Shown: positions 43,079 to 53,136 of the stretch, one piece after another
How positions within the stretch are numbered: the first letter of the stretch is position 1
How the letters are laid out: each line of letters starts with the position of its first letter
Assembly (NCBI RefSeq): GCF_026314945.1
Contig: NZ_CP111121.1
Span: 1,984,001 to 2,048,000 of the forward strand
Length of the DNA: 64,000 bases
Direction of reading: 5' to 3'
Source: Chryseobacterium fluminis
GTDB taxonomy: Bacteria > Bacteroidota > Bacteroidia > Flavobacteriales > Weeksellaceae
The notes under the pieces: model-generated
Seen by the model: only the letters and a program-made list of their open reading frames with translations
What the model was told of the DNA's origin: nothing
Database searches by the model: none
Position numbers and translations under genes: made by a program

Positions 43079-43695
43079 TATAATTTAGCAAAATTCTTTA
43101 AAAACAGCTCTCCAGCCTCATGGCTTTTTTCCGGATGACACTGTATCCCTAAAATATTATCCTTGCCGATAATACTGGCAAATGTTTGTCCATAATGAGT
43201 CACAGCCAGACAGTTTTCAGGATTTTCAAGCTTATAATAATAAGAATGTAAAAAATAAAAAAGCTGTTTTTCATTGATCTCATTAAAAATACTGTGATTC
43301 TTTGCCGGCTCTACATCGTTCCATCCCATATGTGGTAATTTAGACCGGTGATGAATATTTTCTACATTTAGTTTTTTCACCTGCCCCTTAATCCATCCCA
43401 ATCCGTTTAATGTTCCTTCGTCACTGGATTCCGCCATAAGCTGCATTCCCACGCAGATCCCCAATACCTGCTTTTTTTCCTGTAATACAAGCTCATTTAA
43501 CCGGTCTACCATACCTGAATCAGTAAGCCTTTGCATCGCATAATCAAATGAACCTACACCCGGCAGAATAATTTTATCTACCTTATTATTTAAGTCATCA
43601 ACAGTTGCAGCTATATTTACCGGTATATCTAATCTTTTATAAATATTTACAAAAGCATTTATATTTCCTATTCCGTAATTTATAATTGTGATCAT
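43078..43695 (-). CDS. hisH: HisH-like glutaminase (sugar amidation)
   Basis: A 205-residue class I glutamine amidotransferase. The nucleophile is in 'VLGICVGMQLMAESSDEG' (about 80) and the His-Glu pair in 'LGIQCHPEKSHEAGELF' (about 183). It releases ammonia from glutamine for its HisF-like partner. Neighbouring WbpG-like gene overlaps it by 4 nt, so the three form one enzyme system. True histidine biosynthesis genes are absent here. Confidence 0.92.
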   Translation of the reverse strand: MITIINYGIGNINAFVNIYKRLDIPVNIAATVDDLNNKVDKIILPGVGSFDYAMQRLTDSGMVDRLNELVLQEKKQVLGICVGMQLMAESSDEGTLNGLGWIKGQVKKLNVENIHHRSKLPHMGWNDVEPAKNHSIFNEINEKQLFYFLHSYYYKLENPENCLAVTHYGQTFASIIGKDNILGIQCHPEKSHEAGELFLKNFAKL

Positions 43696-44828
43696 CTGAA
43701 TAGCCTTCTTTCTAACCCTAACATTCGGGTGATAACAATCCCCATTCCTATCAGCCCCCGTTTAGATTTAAAATCTTTATAAGTTCTGTTTTTTCCTTTG
43801 AATATCTCCCATAATTCCTCTACTTTAAATCCCATTTTATGGGCTACAAATTCAAATTCATTTTTTAAAGTAAGTTCATCAAGCTCCGGTTTTGCAATTC
43901 TCTCCAGTGCTTCATCTCTGGACATCTGTCCTGTTAAGATTAAGCTTGAAAAATGCGCCCGTCTCTTATGAAATCCAAATTTTTTCGGTAACCAAAAGTC
44001 CTCATAAAATCTGGTGAACCTCGATTCATGATGTTTATGCTGAAAGGGCTGCCATCCGAATTTTTCCTGAAGTAATTTCTCTACATCTTTTTTTACATAC
44101 GGCACATAATTCAGAGGATGAATCACTTTCATTCCGACAAAATACTTATAGAAAACCTTATACATAAGAATGTCGATTATCGGAAATGTTTTAAGTTTTT
44201 TATTTCCGAATTTTTTATAAATATCATTAATCAGAACTCTATCTATTCCAGGATATGCCCCCCATTCTTCCGGCTCACGGCAACATTCTGTACTGTAATT
44301 GGCACCGGTCAGGATATATTTGATCTTATTCTTTTTGGCGAATTTATATAAACTCGAAAAAAAAGCAGTATCCTGAGGGTAATCCAACTCCGGGATTTGA
44401 GAATAGAAAAAGGCTCGTTGCAGATCTTTCATTTCTTCCCAATTGATAACATCCGTATAAAGTTCTAAATTCAGTCCGTTAATCAGTTTTTCTATATTGC
44501 CGGTAGCCTGATGTGAATTCCAGCCCGCATCGACATGATATAGTAAGGGGTTAAGACCCATAATTTCTTTGGCAACATAAACGGCATAGGAGCTGTCCAA
44601 TCCTCCGCTTACACCAATAATACAATCAAAATCTCTGTTTAAAGAGCTTTTTTTTATTTTCTCTGAAATTTTATTTAATTCATCTTCTTTGCCCACTCCA
44701 TAATTCCACTCCGGAAGAATACTATTCATAAAATTAGTATAATAATCACTTTCTCCGGCAGCATTAAAAGAAATCCTGGGGTCTGAAGTGTCCATTATAG
44801 TTTTTGTACAAATTTGATAGTTTCTCAT
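43692..44828 (-). CDS. N-acetyl sugar amidotransferase (WbpG/PseA-like)
   Basis: A 378-residue PP-loop ATPase: 'CIGVSGGLDSSYAVYVAKEI' (about 69-88) is the ATP pyrophosphatase motif, and 'YILTGANYSTECCREPEEW' a further conserved block. In O-antigen loci this enzyme uses ammonia from HisH/HisF to convert an N-acetyl group into an acetamidino group. It begins the three-gene amidation module. Confidence 0.9.
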   Translation of the reverse strand: MRNYQICTKTIMDTSDPRISFNAAGESDYYTNFMNSILPEWNYGVGKEDELNKISEKIKKSSLNRDFDCIIGVSGGLDSSYAVYVAKEIMGLNPLLYHVDAGWNSHQATGNIEKLINGLNLELYTDVINWEEMKDLQRAFFYSQIPELDYPQDTAFFSSLYKFAKKNKIKYILTGANYSTECCREPEEWGAYPGIDRVLINDIYKKFGNKKLKTFPIIDILMYKVFYKYFVGMKVIHPLNYVPYVKKDVEKLLQEKFGWQPFQHKHHESRFTRFYEDFWLPKKFGFHKRRAHFSSLILTGQMSRDEALERIAKPELDELTLKNEFEFVAHKMGFKVEELWEIFKGKNRTYKDFKSKRGLIGMGIVITRMLGLERRLFR

Positions 44829-44868
44829 TTATGTTTGTGTATGAGTATTAATAACATTGGAATATGAA

Positions 44869-45621
44869 TTATGTTTTAAATATATCAAAATATTTATTTC
44901 TCTTTCTAAGTTCCAGATATGATTTTATAAAAATAATTCTGGATTTTATTTTTTTGAAAAAGGGACGTTGTAAAGGAGTGGCATTAGCATCATGGATTCT
45001 GTGCAAGATACTGTTTTCTTCAATATGTAAATTGGATTTAACAATATTTGCCGCCATTCCGATCCATAAATCGTGTGCTTCTACATAATCAGGAAAAGGC
45101 AGAATCACCTCTAAAAATTCTCTTCTAAATCCCATGGCGCATCCAAAGTATGGGATATTCCCTTTAAATATTCTGAATATATTTTCATAATATTTTGTAG
45201 AATCGCTATTATACAATTTATATTTATCGTCACTATTAATATTATAATCATTATCAAAGCAAATAAAGCTTGATGAAATTAACTGAACTTTTTGTTCTTC
45301 AAAATATTTTTTGAAAAAAGTAATCTTTCCGGGCATCCAAATATCGTCCTGATCACTTAAAAATATCAACTCATTTGTAGAAAGGCTGATCGCTTTTTCA
45401 AATGATTTTACATGTCCCTTATTCTTTTCATTATGGAAAATTTTTATCCGCGGATCCTGAAATCCTTCGATAATTTCGATAGTATTGTCTCTGGAGAAAT
45501 CATTCACAATAATGATTTCATCCTCCTCATGTAACTGATTAAGAATGGAAATCAATTGTCCTTCTATATATTTATTTCCGTTGTAAACTGCCATGCATAT
45601 CGATACGCCCGTATTTTTCAT
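44869..45621 (-). CDS. Glycosyltransferase family 2
   Basis: A 250-residue GT-A enzyme. 'VSICMAVYNGNKYIEGQLIS' opens the fold, 'IIIVNDFSRDNTIEIIEGF' follows, and the metal-binding motif is in 'ELIFLSDQDDIWMPGKI'. The 'DQDDIW' form is typical of rhamnosyl- or similar capsular transferases. No membrane segment is seen, so it probably acts at the inner face of the membrane on the lipid-linked repeat unit. Confidence 0.85.
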   Translation of the reverse strand: MKNTGVSICMAVYNGNKYIEGQLISILNQLHEEDEIIIVNDFSRDNTIEIIEGFQDPRIKIFHNEKNKGHVKSFEKAISLSTNELIFLSDQDDIWMPGKITFFKKYFEEQKVQLISSSFICFDNDYNINSDDKYKLYNSDSTKYYENIFRIFKGNIPYFGCAMGFRREFLEVILPFPDYVEAHDLWIGMAANIVKSNLHIEENSILHRIHDANATPLQRPFFKKIKSRIIFIKSYLELRKRNKYFDIFKT

Positions 45622-45638
45622 CTTCTTTTCATGTATGG

Positions 45639-46457
45639 TTATGACTTTAATCTGATTTTTACAAATGCTAAACTTCTGTGCCGCAAAGTAAGACTTGCCA
45701 ATCTTGGTAAATCGACATAAAAGAACATCTTCATTTGTTTATTGGTAGAACGTGCATATGCTTTTAGATCTTTTATAAATAATGTATACCTGAAAATATC
45801 CTGTTTTTCTGTATTGTCTAAAAATGAAAAATTCTGATTAATTCTAATCGGCATTATTTTCATTCTTAAGTCAAATTGAGATAGCCTTTCTATAAATTCA
45901 TGATCACAGAAATCTAATCTTAATTTAGGATTATATCCATTATTCAGGAAAAATATTTCATTTTTAATCATCATTCCTGTATTGATACAGGAATTTCCTT
46001 TAAGAGCTAACTCATCAGTATCAAAATTTTCATACAAAACAGATCTGAAATTTATATAGCGACTCGGAGATACCAATCTGTTATCAGCAAAAATTTGCGG
46101 AACACATAAAGGATAATCCATTAATGAATATTTTTTATAAATATCATAAAAATTATCGGGCAGTTCCGTATCCTGATCTAAGAATGTAATGTAATTGCAG
46201 TTATTATTTCGGGCATAGCCAGCAATGGTATTATACGCAAAAGAAATTCCCGGATTTCTTTTGTCATTGATGTACTTAAGCTCGATATCTTCAAAAACAG
46301 GTATCACTAAGTTCCAGTCTTCAATATCGGTATTATCAAAAATAAAAACATGCATTTTGGCTCCGTTTTTATTTAATTTAAATGAATCATAAAGGGACTT
46401 AAAAGATTTACATTCCCAAAATTTTTCTCTGTATGTTACTATTCCAAATAAAATCAT
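45639..46457 (-). CDS. Glycosyltransferase (GT2-like)
   Basis: A 272-residue enzyme with a GT-A start 'MILFGIVTYREKFWECKSF', a DxD-type motif in 'NYITFLDQDTELPDNFYDIY' and 'GNSCINTGMMIKNEIFF' downstream. It belongs to the same broad group as rhamnosyltransferase-type family 2 enzymes. Its substrate cannot be read from sequence. It sits between the preceding transferase and the polymerase gene. Confidence 0.8.
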   Translation of the reverse strand: MILFGIVTYREKFWECKSFKSLYDSFKLNKNGAKMHVFIFDNTDIEDWNLVIPVFEDIELKYINDKRNPGISFAYNTIAGYARNNNCNYITFLDQDTELPDNFYDIYKKYSLMDYPLCVPQIFADNRLVSPSRYINFRSVLYENFDTDELALKGNSCINTGMMIKNEIFFLNNGYNPKLRLDFCDHEFIERLSQFDLRMKIMPIRINQNFSFLDNTEKQDIFRYTLFIKDLKAYARSTNKQMKMFFYVDLPRLASLTLRHRSLAFVKIRLKS

Positions 46458-46461
46458 TGTT

Positions 46462-47526
46462 TTAAAGCCAGGTTTTATATGGTTTAAAGATACCTGATAT
46501 CTCTACAGTATAATAAAGCTGAAATATACAAATAATGATAATAGCAGCATATCCCCAGATTTTAAATTTAGGGGCCAGTGTTTTTATCAGTAAAGGGTAT
46601 AAAAGTATCTGTATTACACTTAAGAGTTCAAAAGAACGCAAGGAAAAAGTTACTGCTGATAAACTTAAAGCGAAGAAAAGTATCAGTGAGATGATATGTA
46701 TTTTGAACAATGTATCGAAGTAGGGATCATCTTTAATATACTTCTTATAATGATAAGCAAAGTAAAAAAAGAAAAACATGGAGAAAATAATTCTGAAGTT
46801 AAATAAATTTACTTTCTCTTCATCCAGCCACCGCATAATTTCCAGGTAAACCGCTACTTTTGGAAATATTAAATCAAGTCTTAGCAGAGATACAATATCC
46901 AGATTTAAAACTAACAGTATAAAAGCACCAGCCAGGCCTATGTAGTAATATTTAAGATTAGGAATAAATTTTATTATAACAAAAACAATAATAAAAAATA
47001 CGCTACTCGAGTGGAATACAAAACATAAAGCTACTTTCAGGAAAAACAACCAGTATCTCTTTTCAATCATATCCGGTATGGCGAGTAAAAATATCCCCGC
47101 AGCCACCCCTGCCCTTATCGTGGTCATTTCTTGTATAAAGAACAGGTTTGTGAGATATATTAAAATTGATAGTACATAATAGTTCGCATACTTCGAAATA
47201 GAAATGATTTTTGTAGTCACTCCCAGAAATGCAAAGGTTAAAAATGAAAAATTAACGATATGTTCTTTTGTATAAAAAATAGATCTCGAAAATTCTGTTA
47301 CAAAATAGAGACAGCTTTCAAATTCATAGAGTTTTTTATATTCGGAAAAGGTATCAGGAATAAAATTAAATACATCTCGATATAAAGGATAATCGCTGTC
47401 GATATCTACTCTTGTCCCAGCAAAAATAGTCAGAACAGCTATAATGACAGATGTTTTGAGTTTTCTGTCAATCGGTAGTATACCCAAGACGGTTATAAAT
47501 ATAAATAATAAATAATAGATTTCCAT
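46462..47526 (-). CDS. EpsG/Wzy-type polysaccharide polymerase
   Basis: A 354-residue membrane protein with about ten hydrophobic helices. The EpsG-like N-terminus has 'ILPIDRKLKTSVIIAVLTIF' and 'FAGTRVDIDSDYPLYRDVFNF'. As the only candidate in the locus it should polymerise repeat units at the periplasmic face, working with Wzx and Wzc. Such genes are highly divergent, so specificity cannot be inferred. Confidence 0.82.
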   Translation of the reverse strand: MEIYYLLFIFITVLGILPIDRKLKTSVIIAVLTIFAGTRVDIDSDYPLYRDVFNFIPDTFSEYKKLYEFESCLYFVTEFSRSIFYTKEHIVNFSFLTFAFLGVTTKIISISKYANYYVLSILIYLTNLFFIQEMTTIRAGVAAGIFLLAIPDMIEKRYWLFFLKVALCFVFHSSSVFFIIVFVIIKFIPNLKYYYIGLAGAFILLVLNLDIVSLLRLDLIFPKVAVYLEIMRWLDEEKVNLFNFRIIFSMFFFFYFAYHYKKYIKDDPYFDTLFKIHIISLILFFALSLSAVTFSLRSFELLSVIQILLYPLLIKTLAPKFKIWGYAAIIIICIFQLYYTVEISGIFKPYKTWL

Positions 47527-47564
47527 TTTTTTCTAGCCCCTTTCAGTTGTAGCAATATAATATA

Positions 47565-48626
47565 TTACTCTTTAAAATATTTCAGCATTTTTCCTGCTAT
47601 ATTGTTCCAGTCAAATTCTTTGATGTCTGTATAACCCGTTTTTACTTTTTTAATTTGATCCGGATCTCTAAGTACATGGTCAACTTCCTCGGCAATTGCG
47701 TCTGCATTTTTTATCGGTACAATCCAGGAATTATTTTTATTGGAAGGATAATAACCTGTTGTAATGACCGGTGTTTTGCAGGCCATCGCTTCAATAACAG
47801 GATAATGTACTGCATCCAGCTGAACTGTTCCCGCACTGATGTATATATGCAGAGAATTATAGTATTCAGCCAATTCGTTATCTCCCTGAGGTATTACTAC
47901 GGTGATGCCTTCTGTTTCTTCCAGATGCTTTTCTCCGAAAGCTACATGTAATTCTATTTTTTCACCGTGGGATTTCCTCAATTTTTTAAAAGCCTCAATA
48001 ATATATGAAGTTCCTTTATATGCCTCCACTCTCCCTATGGTTCCCAGTATGATCTTTGAATCGTTTTTAATTTTAGACAGAGGTTTGAAAATATCAAGAT
48101 CCAAGCCGGGAAAAACAACCCGGTGGGTTTTTATCCCTTTATAATCCATATACATAGACGCATTTACTATTGTATTTAACCCTAGCCTATAAGATTTTTC
48201 ACTGGCTCTTTTAAGTATAAAATCTTTTAAATTCCTGTGGTAAAAATATTCCGGTTCGTAAGCCTGAACATAATAAAATTTCTTTGCTTTAATGATAGAT
48301 TTTTTTAAAGGATCAGCTGTAAAAGAATGATTTGCCAAAACGACATCAGCTTCCATTTTATCAAGTGCCTTTTTAAGAGCCTTTCTTAATATAAAAAAGT
48401 CGAAAACAGATTTTGGTTTTATATTTATTTTGCTGCTTTCAACATTACCTGAATTATCATAGTACATTATGTCCGCATCAGTAGGAAAATAAGGATCTTC
48501 ACCATTGTTATGAGATAAAAATGTTACCTCATTCCCCATTTTGATCCAAAAGTTGGCCAATTGTGATAAAACCCTGTAGCCTCCCGATTTCCCGAAAGCG
48601 CCTATAAGGGGAATTATAATTTTCAT
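47565..48626 (-). CDS. Glycosyltransferase family 4
   Basis: A 353-residue GT-B enzyme. 'MKIIIPLIGAFGKSGGYRVL' opens the N-terminal domain, 'ILGTIGRVEAYKGTSYIIEAF' marks the donor domain and 'VIEAMACKTPVITTGYYPS' holds the E-x7-type motif. It overlaps the Wzx start by 4 nt. Donor sugar unknown. Confidence 0.86.
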   Translation of the reverse strand: MKIIIPLIGAFGKSGGYRVLSQLANFWIKMGNEVTFLSHNNGEDPYFPTDADIMYYDNSGNVESSKINIKPKSVFDFFILRKALKKALDKMEADVVLANHSFTADPLKKSIIKAKKFYYVQAYEPEYFYHRNLKDFILKRASEKSYRLGLNTIVNASMYMDYKGIKTHRVVFPGLDLDIFKPLSKIKNDSKIILGTIGRVEAYKGTSYIIEAFKKLRKSHGEKIELHVAFGEKHLEETEGITVVIPQGDNELAEYYNSLHIYISAGTVQLDAVHYPVIEAMACKTPVITTGYYPSNKNNSWIVPIKNADAIAEEVDHVLRDPDQIKKVKTGYTDIKEFDWNNIAGKMLKYFKE

Positions 48627-50125
48627 TTTTTCTTATTTTTAAATTTTTCTATTTTACTTTTAATAAATATAGAAATATCCATCTTTTTATTCATTTTATT
48701 GTACGAATAATATACTGAAAACAGTCCTAATATCATCGTGTTGGCATATCTCAAATAAATATGATCAATAAATAAAACATTTGAAAGCCCCAGTCCTAAT
48801 ATCAGTGTAGAAACCACCAAAATATGAAGATATTCCTTTCGCAATACAAAATGATATTTATTTCTTGTTAATACATTAATACTTACAAAATAGACAATAT
48901 ACAATATTAGGACTCCCCAGGCAATACCGTTAATACCTCCAAAATAATATCCCAATGTGTGCCCTAATAAGATAAGGACACTATTCAGTATACCCTCAAA
49001 TAAAAAGAAAACCTTTTTATCTCCCTTTGCAAATGAAATATATCCTATAGGATAAGATGCAGCTTTAAAAAGCATTGCTAAAGACATGATACCTATAAAC
49101 GTGGAAATTGCCAGAAACTTCTCACTTAACAAAATCGATATCAGTAACGGCGCGAAGGATATCAGTGCGAGTAATATCGGACAAACAATGATTAACAGAA
49201 TTTCTCCCTGATTATTGACCAGATCGTTTACCTTGTCCCGGTCATTTGAAATTGAGGATAATTTTGGAAAATAATCTGCGGCCATTGCCGTAAATACAAC
49301 GCCTATATATTGGGTCGTTATTCCACTACCCGCAGAAAACAAGCCCAAATCAGTTAAAGAGCCAAATTTAACAATAAAAATATTAATTAAATACGTTACC
49401 AAAGTTCCAATAAAGGATGATATCATCATAACCAGGCCTAGCTTTACCATTTCACCTCCTTCATTCCAAATTTCACGAACAGGAATTTTCATACTTCCTA
49501 TCTTACTTTTTTTGACTAAAAAATAAGAAAAAAGAAAGGATAACAAAGCGGTAAGTACTATAGAATATACGATAGCTTCCTGTTTAAAAAGATAAAACAG
49601 AGGAACGCTTATAGCCACTCCCATAAGGGCACTTAAAAAAGATGATCTTGCCATCTCTTTAAGTTTCCTGCTTCCCTGAAGAAAGGCATTATTACCGTTA
49701 TACAATATGGTAAAAAGTACTCCCAAAGACAAAATAGAGATTTCTAATTTACGTGAATCATTATCAAATGAAGCCAAACTGATATACTTAGCCCCAATTA
49801 AAGTAATGATCATCCCAAAAAAAGCACATAAAATGGTCCAGTAATTAAATACGTTATATGTCCTTTTTATTTTTTGATGATCATTTTCTTCAAATGATAA
49901 TGAGATACTTCTTACAGCACTAAAGTTTAAGCCCAGGTAGGCAAAAAGAGTGATTAAAGTAAGAATATTATTAAAAATAGAAAACTGTCCTACTCCATCT
50001 ACCCCGATGAACATAGCAACAGCTTTTACCTTCACTAAATTGATAATTATCAAAAAAACCTGCACGCCTCCAAATATAGAGATGGATTTAAGGATTTGTT
50101 TTGATGATTCTTTTTGAGATTTCAT
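48623..50125 (-). CDS. Wzx-type oligosaccharide flippase
   Basis: A 500-residue membrane protein with about 12-14 hydrophobic helices (MATE/MOP superfamily, polysaccharide_synt group): 'SISIFGGVQVFLIIINLVKV' at the start, 'GLNFSAVRSISLSFEENDHQ' and repeated helix bundles later. It should flip the lipid-linked repeat unit across the inner membrane. It lies 0-1 nt from the upstream glycosyltransferase gene. Confidence 0.88.
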   Translation of the reverse strand: MKSQKESSKQILKSISIFGGVQVFLIIINLVKVKAVAMFIGVDGVGQFSIFNNILTLITLFAYLGLNFSAVRSISLSFEENDHQKIKRTYNVFNYWTILCAFFGMIITLIGAKYISLASFDNDSRKLEISILSLGVLFTILYNGNNAFLQGSRKLKEMARSSFLSALMGVAISVPLFYLFKQEAIVYSIVLTALLSFLFSYFLVKKSKIGSMKIPVREIWNEGGEMVKLGLVMMISSFIGTLVTYLINIFIVKFGSLTDLGLFSAGSGITTQYIGVVFTAMAADYFPKLSSISNDRDKVNDLVNNQGEILLIIVCPILLALISFAPLLISILLSEKFLAISTFIGIMSLAMLFKAASYPIGYISFAKGDKKVFFLFEGILNSVLILLGHTLGYYFGGINGIAWGVLILYIVYFVSINVLTRNKYHFVLRKEYLHILVVSTLILGLGLSNVLFIDHIYLRYANTMILGLFSVYYSYNKMNKKMDISIFIKSKIEKFKNKKK

Positions 50126-51124
50126 TTATTTTTTAATTACATTTACAAATAAATGAAAGTACTTTAAACAATTATAATTTTGCTGAACAAACATTTTAAT
50201 CATATTTTGCTTTGCTGACTTTAAGGTCACACTTTTAAATTTATATTTGTTCTTTCTGTATATTTCTTTCAGTTTACTTTCTGTTATTTTAAAATCATCC
50301 TCTGTAAGAGCCTCTCTGTTTTTATAAAATATAGAAGTAATTCTGAGTATTTCATGATAAAATGTTTCCCTTATTTTGATAATATCCAAATGATTATTTC
50401 CCGCTTTATCTTTAACAAATTTTTCAAGCATCTCTATGGTTATAAAAGACTCCAGTAATCTGGGATTCCATTTTCTTGTTATGGAATTCGGATTGTTTTG
50501 TCGGTAATAAAAATTTTCTTCCGTAAAAACAACTTTATTACTGTAGAAATATAGTAATCTCGTAGTATATTCATCACTATTGATCCCAAAATCAAAAAAT
50601 TTATTACCGAAATTCGTAAGTAAATTTGTTCTCCATAGTACAAATCCTGTAATTTCCCAATTTAATGATAAAGAAAATGCCTCTTTTCCTGATAAAACCT
50701 GCGAATAATTATTATTAAGTCCAAAAATACCTTTGCTTTGATTATCCTCAGAATAATAGAATACTGTATTGGGAACGATCGCATCTGCGTCAGTTTCTTT
50801 TAATTTTAAATAATTAGCCTCTAATAATTTCTCGCTAAAAAGATCATCCTGGGAACTGTACATAAAGTATTCACCACTTAAGTACTGCAGTCCGTAATTA
50901 ATTGATTTTGCAGCTGTCCCACCGTTCGATTTTGTAAAAACTTTTATAAAATCATATTGGTCAGCATATTCATTAAGAATTTGCAGACTGTTGTCTGTGG
51001 AATTATCATCAATGCAGATAACTTCAAAATTTCTGAAAGTCTGCTTCACTAATGAATTGAGTGTTTCCCGTAAAAAAGGCGCTCCGTTGTATACAGGCAT
51101 TAATATGGAAATTGCAATATCCAT
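50126..51124 (-). CDS. Glycosyltransferase family 2
   Basis: A 332-residue GT-A enzyme. It opens 'ISILMPVYNGAPFLRETLNS', then 'FEVICIDDNSTDNSLQILNE' and the acceptor-side metal motif in 'YFMYSSQDDLFSEKLLEANY'. The C-terminal third is helical and lysine-rich. It is upstream of wzx and downstream of the aminotransferase gene. Confidence 0.87.
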   Translation of the reverse strand: MDIAISILMPVYNGAPFLRETLNSLVKQTFRNFEVICIDDNSTDNSLQILNEYADQYDFIKVFTKSNGGTAAKSINYGLQYLSGEYFMYSSQDDLFSEKLLEANYLKLKETDADAIVPNTVFYYSEDNQSKGIFGLNNNYSQVLSGKEAFSLSLNWEITGFVLWRTNLLTNFGNKFFDFGINSDEYTTRLLYFYSNKVVFTEENFYYRQNNPNSITRKWNPRLLESFITIEMLEKFVKDKAGNNHLDIIKIRETFYHEILRITSIFYKNREALTEDDFKITESKLKEIYRKNKYKFKSVTLKSAKQNMIKMFVQQNYNCLKYFHLFVNVIKK

Positions 51125-51128
51125 ATTA

Positions 51129-52229
51129 TTAAAATGTATTAACAGCCCTGATCACTTCCTGCACCTCCTCATCACTCATGACAGGTGAAATAGGAAGGCT
51201 GAGCACTTCCTGATGTATTTTCTCACTGATGGGAAATGACATTTCATTCCATTCTTTATAAGCATGCTGTCTGTGTGGAGGAATAGGATAATGAATAAGG
51301 GTCTGAATCCCTTTATCAGTAAGATAAGCCTGAAGTGCTTCCCTGTTTTCGGCTCTTATGATAAAAACATGCCATACATGTTCTTTTTCATTTTCGGGAC
51401 TTTCAGGAAGTATAATTTTCGGATTTGAAATTTCGCTGATATAGCGTTTTGCAATATTTCTTCTTATATCGTTCTCCTGGTCAATATATTTTAATTTAAC
51501 ATCCAGAACGGCCGCCTGAATTTCGTCCAGTCGCGAATTCAGCCCCTGATAAAGGTTGACATATTTTTGATTTGAGCCATAATTAGCCAAAGCTCTTATT
51601 GTTTTAGCAAGGTTCTCATCGTTAGTCGTTACAGCGCCTGCATCTCCCAACGCACCCAGATTTTTCCCGGGATAAAAGCTGAAACCAGCCGCATCGCCAA
51701 GATTTCCGGATTTGCTACCGTTCCACTCTGCTCCAATTGCCTGGGCATTGTCTTCAATAATTTTTAAACTGTGTTTTTGGGCTAATTGCTGTAATGTTTC
51801 TGAAAAAATGATTCTTCCATACAGATGAACAATTAAAATGCCCTTTGTTTTTGAAGTTATTTTTTCTTCAATTTTTGAAATATCAATATTATAGTTATTA
51901 AGATCCGGTTCTACTAAGACAGGAACCAGACCATTATCTGAAATAGCCAAAATGGAGGCAATATAGGTGTTGGCAGGAACAATAATCTCATCCCCTTTGT
52001 TCATAACTCCCAGTTCGATATAGGCTCTTAAAATAAGCCGTAGCGCATCCAGACCATTGGCTACTCCTATAGAATGGCTGCATCCGGTATAATGATTAAA
52101 ATTTTCTTCAAACTTAGAAAGCTGACCTCCCATAAGATACCATCCGGAACGAAAAACTTCCAGCAGTTTTGCTTCAATTTCTTCTTTGTACTGAAGATTG
52201 ATTTTTTGTAAATCCAAGAATTTGATCAT
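51129..52229 (-). CDS. PLP aminotransferase, FdtB-like (DegT family)
   Basis: A 366-residue sugar aminotransferase. The PLP lysine is in '[20 protein letters not shown]' (about 182-201), with '[20 protein letters not shown]' and '[15 protein letters not shown]' upstream. It follows an acetyltransferase and two FdtA-like isomerases, the gene set that makes dTDP-3-acetamido-3,6-dideoxy-hexose (Fuc3NAc or Qui3NAc). Confidence 0.9.
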   Translation of the reverse strand: MIKFLDLQKINLQYKEEIEAKLLEVFRSGWYLMGGQLSKFEENFNHYTGCSHSIGVANGLDALRLILRAYIELGVMNKGDEIIVPANTYIASILAISDNGLVPVLVEPDLNNYNIDISKIEEKITSKTKGILIVHLYGRIIFSETLQQLAQKHSLKIIEDNAQAIGAEWNGSKSGNLGDAAGFSFYPGKNLGALGDAGAVTTNDENLAKTIRALANYGSNQKYVNLYQGLNSRLDEIQAAVLDVKLKYIDQENDIRRNIAKRYISEISNPKIILPESPENEKEHVWHVFIIRAENREALQAYLTDKGIQTLIHYPIPPHRQHAYKEWNEMSFPISEKIHQEVLSLPISPVMSDEEVQEVIRAVNTF

Positions 52230-52235
52230 AAGTGC

Positions 52236-52724
52236 TTAAATATATAAGATTTCTCCTTTTTCATTAATCGTTCCTTTTTGTTTTGCCGGGTTTCCAAACC
52301 ACACGGTATAGGGAGGAACATCTTTTGTAACCACACTGCCTGCACCGATTAACGCATTTTCTCCAATCGTATTTCCTGCAACGATAGTAGCATTGGCTCC
52401 TATAGAAGCCCCTTTCTTTACCAATGTTTTACTGAATTCTACGGGATATTGCTTGGAACGCGGTATCAAATCATTGGTAAAGGTAACATTGGGTCCGATG
52501 AATACATGATCTTCCAATGTCACACCGTCCCAAATCTGAACTCCCGGCTTTATCGTGACATGATCGCCGATCACGACATCATTTTCGATAAAAACCTGAC
52601 AATTAATATTACAGTTTCTCCCAATCTTAGCCCCTTTCAAAACTACACAAAATTGCCAGATCATGGTATCTTCTCCCACATTTTCGGTCTGTACATCTGC
52701 TAAATTGTGAATTCTATTTGCCAT
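52236..52724 (-). CDS. Sugar acetyltransferase, FdtC-like
   Basis: A 162-residue left-handed beta-helix acyltransferase: hexapeptide repeats from '[20 protein letters not shown]' through '[20 protein letters not shown]' and '[20 protein letters not shown]'. The end '[20 protein letters not shown]' is typical of FdtC/WbbJ enzymes that acetylate a 3-amino sugar. It overlaps the FdtA-like gene upstream by 11 nt. Confidence 0.88.
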   Translation of the reverse strand: MANRIHNLADVQTENVGEDTMIWQFCVVLKGAKIGRNCNINCQVFIENDVVIGDHVTIKPGVQIWDGVTLEDHVFIGPNVTFTNDLIPRSKQYPVEFSKTLVKKGASIGANATIVAGNTIGENALIGAGSVVTKDVPPYTVWFGNPAKQKGTINEKGEILYI

Positions 52725-53136
52725 GCTGTATTTTTAGATACGTTTCATAATCTCTTATATAATCGGATTCATTGTAAGGATGTGAGGCCAGAACCAGACA
52801 AATGGCACCTGAAGAAAAATTAACTTCGGAAGCCCAAATCCCAGGGGGAATATGCAGCCCCAAATCCGGACGGTTCAGAAGAACCTGTCTTTTGAATTTT
52901 CCGTCATCTAACGAAACTTCAAAACTTCCGCTGGCAGCAATGAGAAACTGGTGACATTCTCTGTGAGAATGCGCACCCCGGCTTTCTCCGCCCGCGATAT
53001 CGTATAGATAAAATATTCTTTTAATATCAAAAGGAAAGGAGGAATTATTTTCAACCACCGTAAGATTCCCTTCATCAAAACTGATTTTTCCCAAATCAAT
53101 AACACTACAATCAAATACTGAAAGATTATTTTCCAT
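52714..53136 (-). CDS. dTDP-4-keto-6-deoxyhexose 3,4-ketoisomerase, FdtA-like (second copy)
   Basis: A 140-residue cupin. It has the intact active-site pattern '[20 protein letters not shown]' with two histidines in 'AHSH', followed by '[11 protein letters not shown]' and '[20 protein letters not shown]'. FdtA/QdtA enzymes move the keto group from C4 to C3 of the dTDP sugar so FdtB can aminate it. Lies in tandem with a diverged copy 1 (53126-53527), overlapping it by 11 nt. Confidence 0.88.
   Translation of the reverse strand: MENNLSVFDCSVIDLGKISFDEGNLTVVENNSSFPFDIKRIFYLYDIAGGESRGAHSHRECHQFLIAASGSFEVSLDDGKFKRQVLLNRPDLGLHIPPGIWASEVNFSSGAICLVLASHPYNESDYIRDYETYLKIQHGK

Noticed and set aside
42314..43695. 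Histidine biosynthesis operon (HisF/HisH)
   Set aside because: No other his genes are nearby, HisF lacks its first catalytic Asp, and the neighbours are a WbpG-like amidotransferase and glycan genes.
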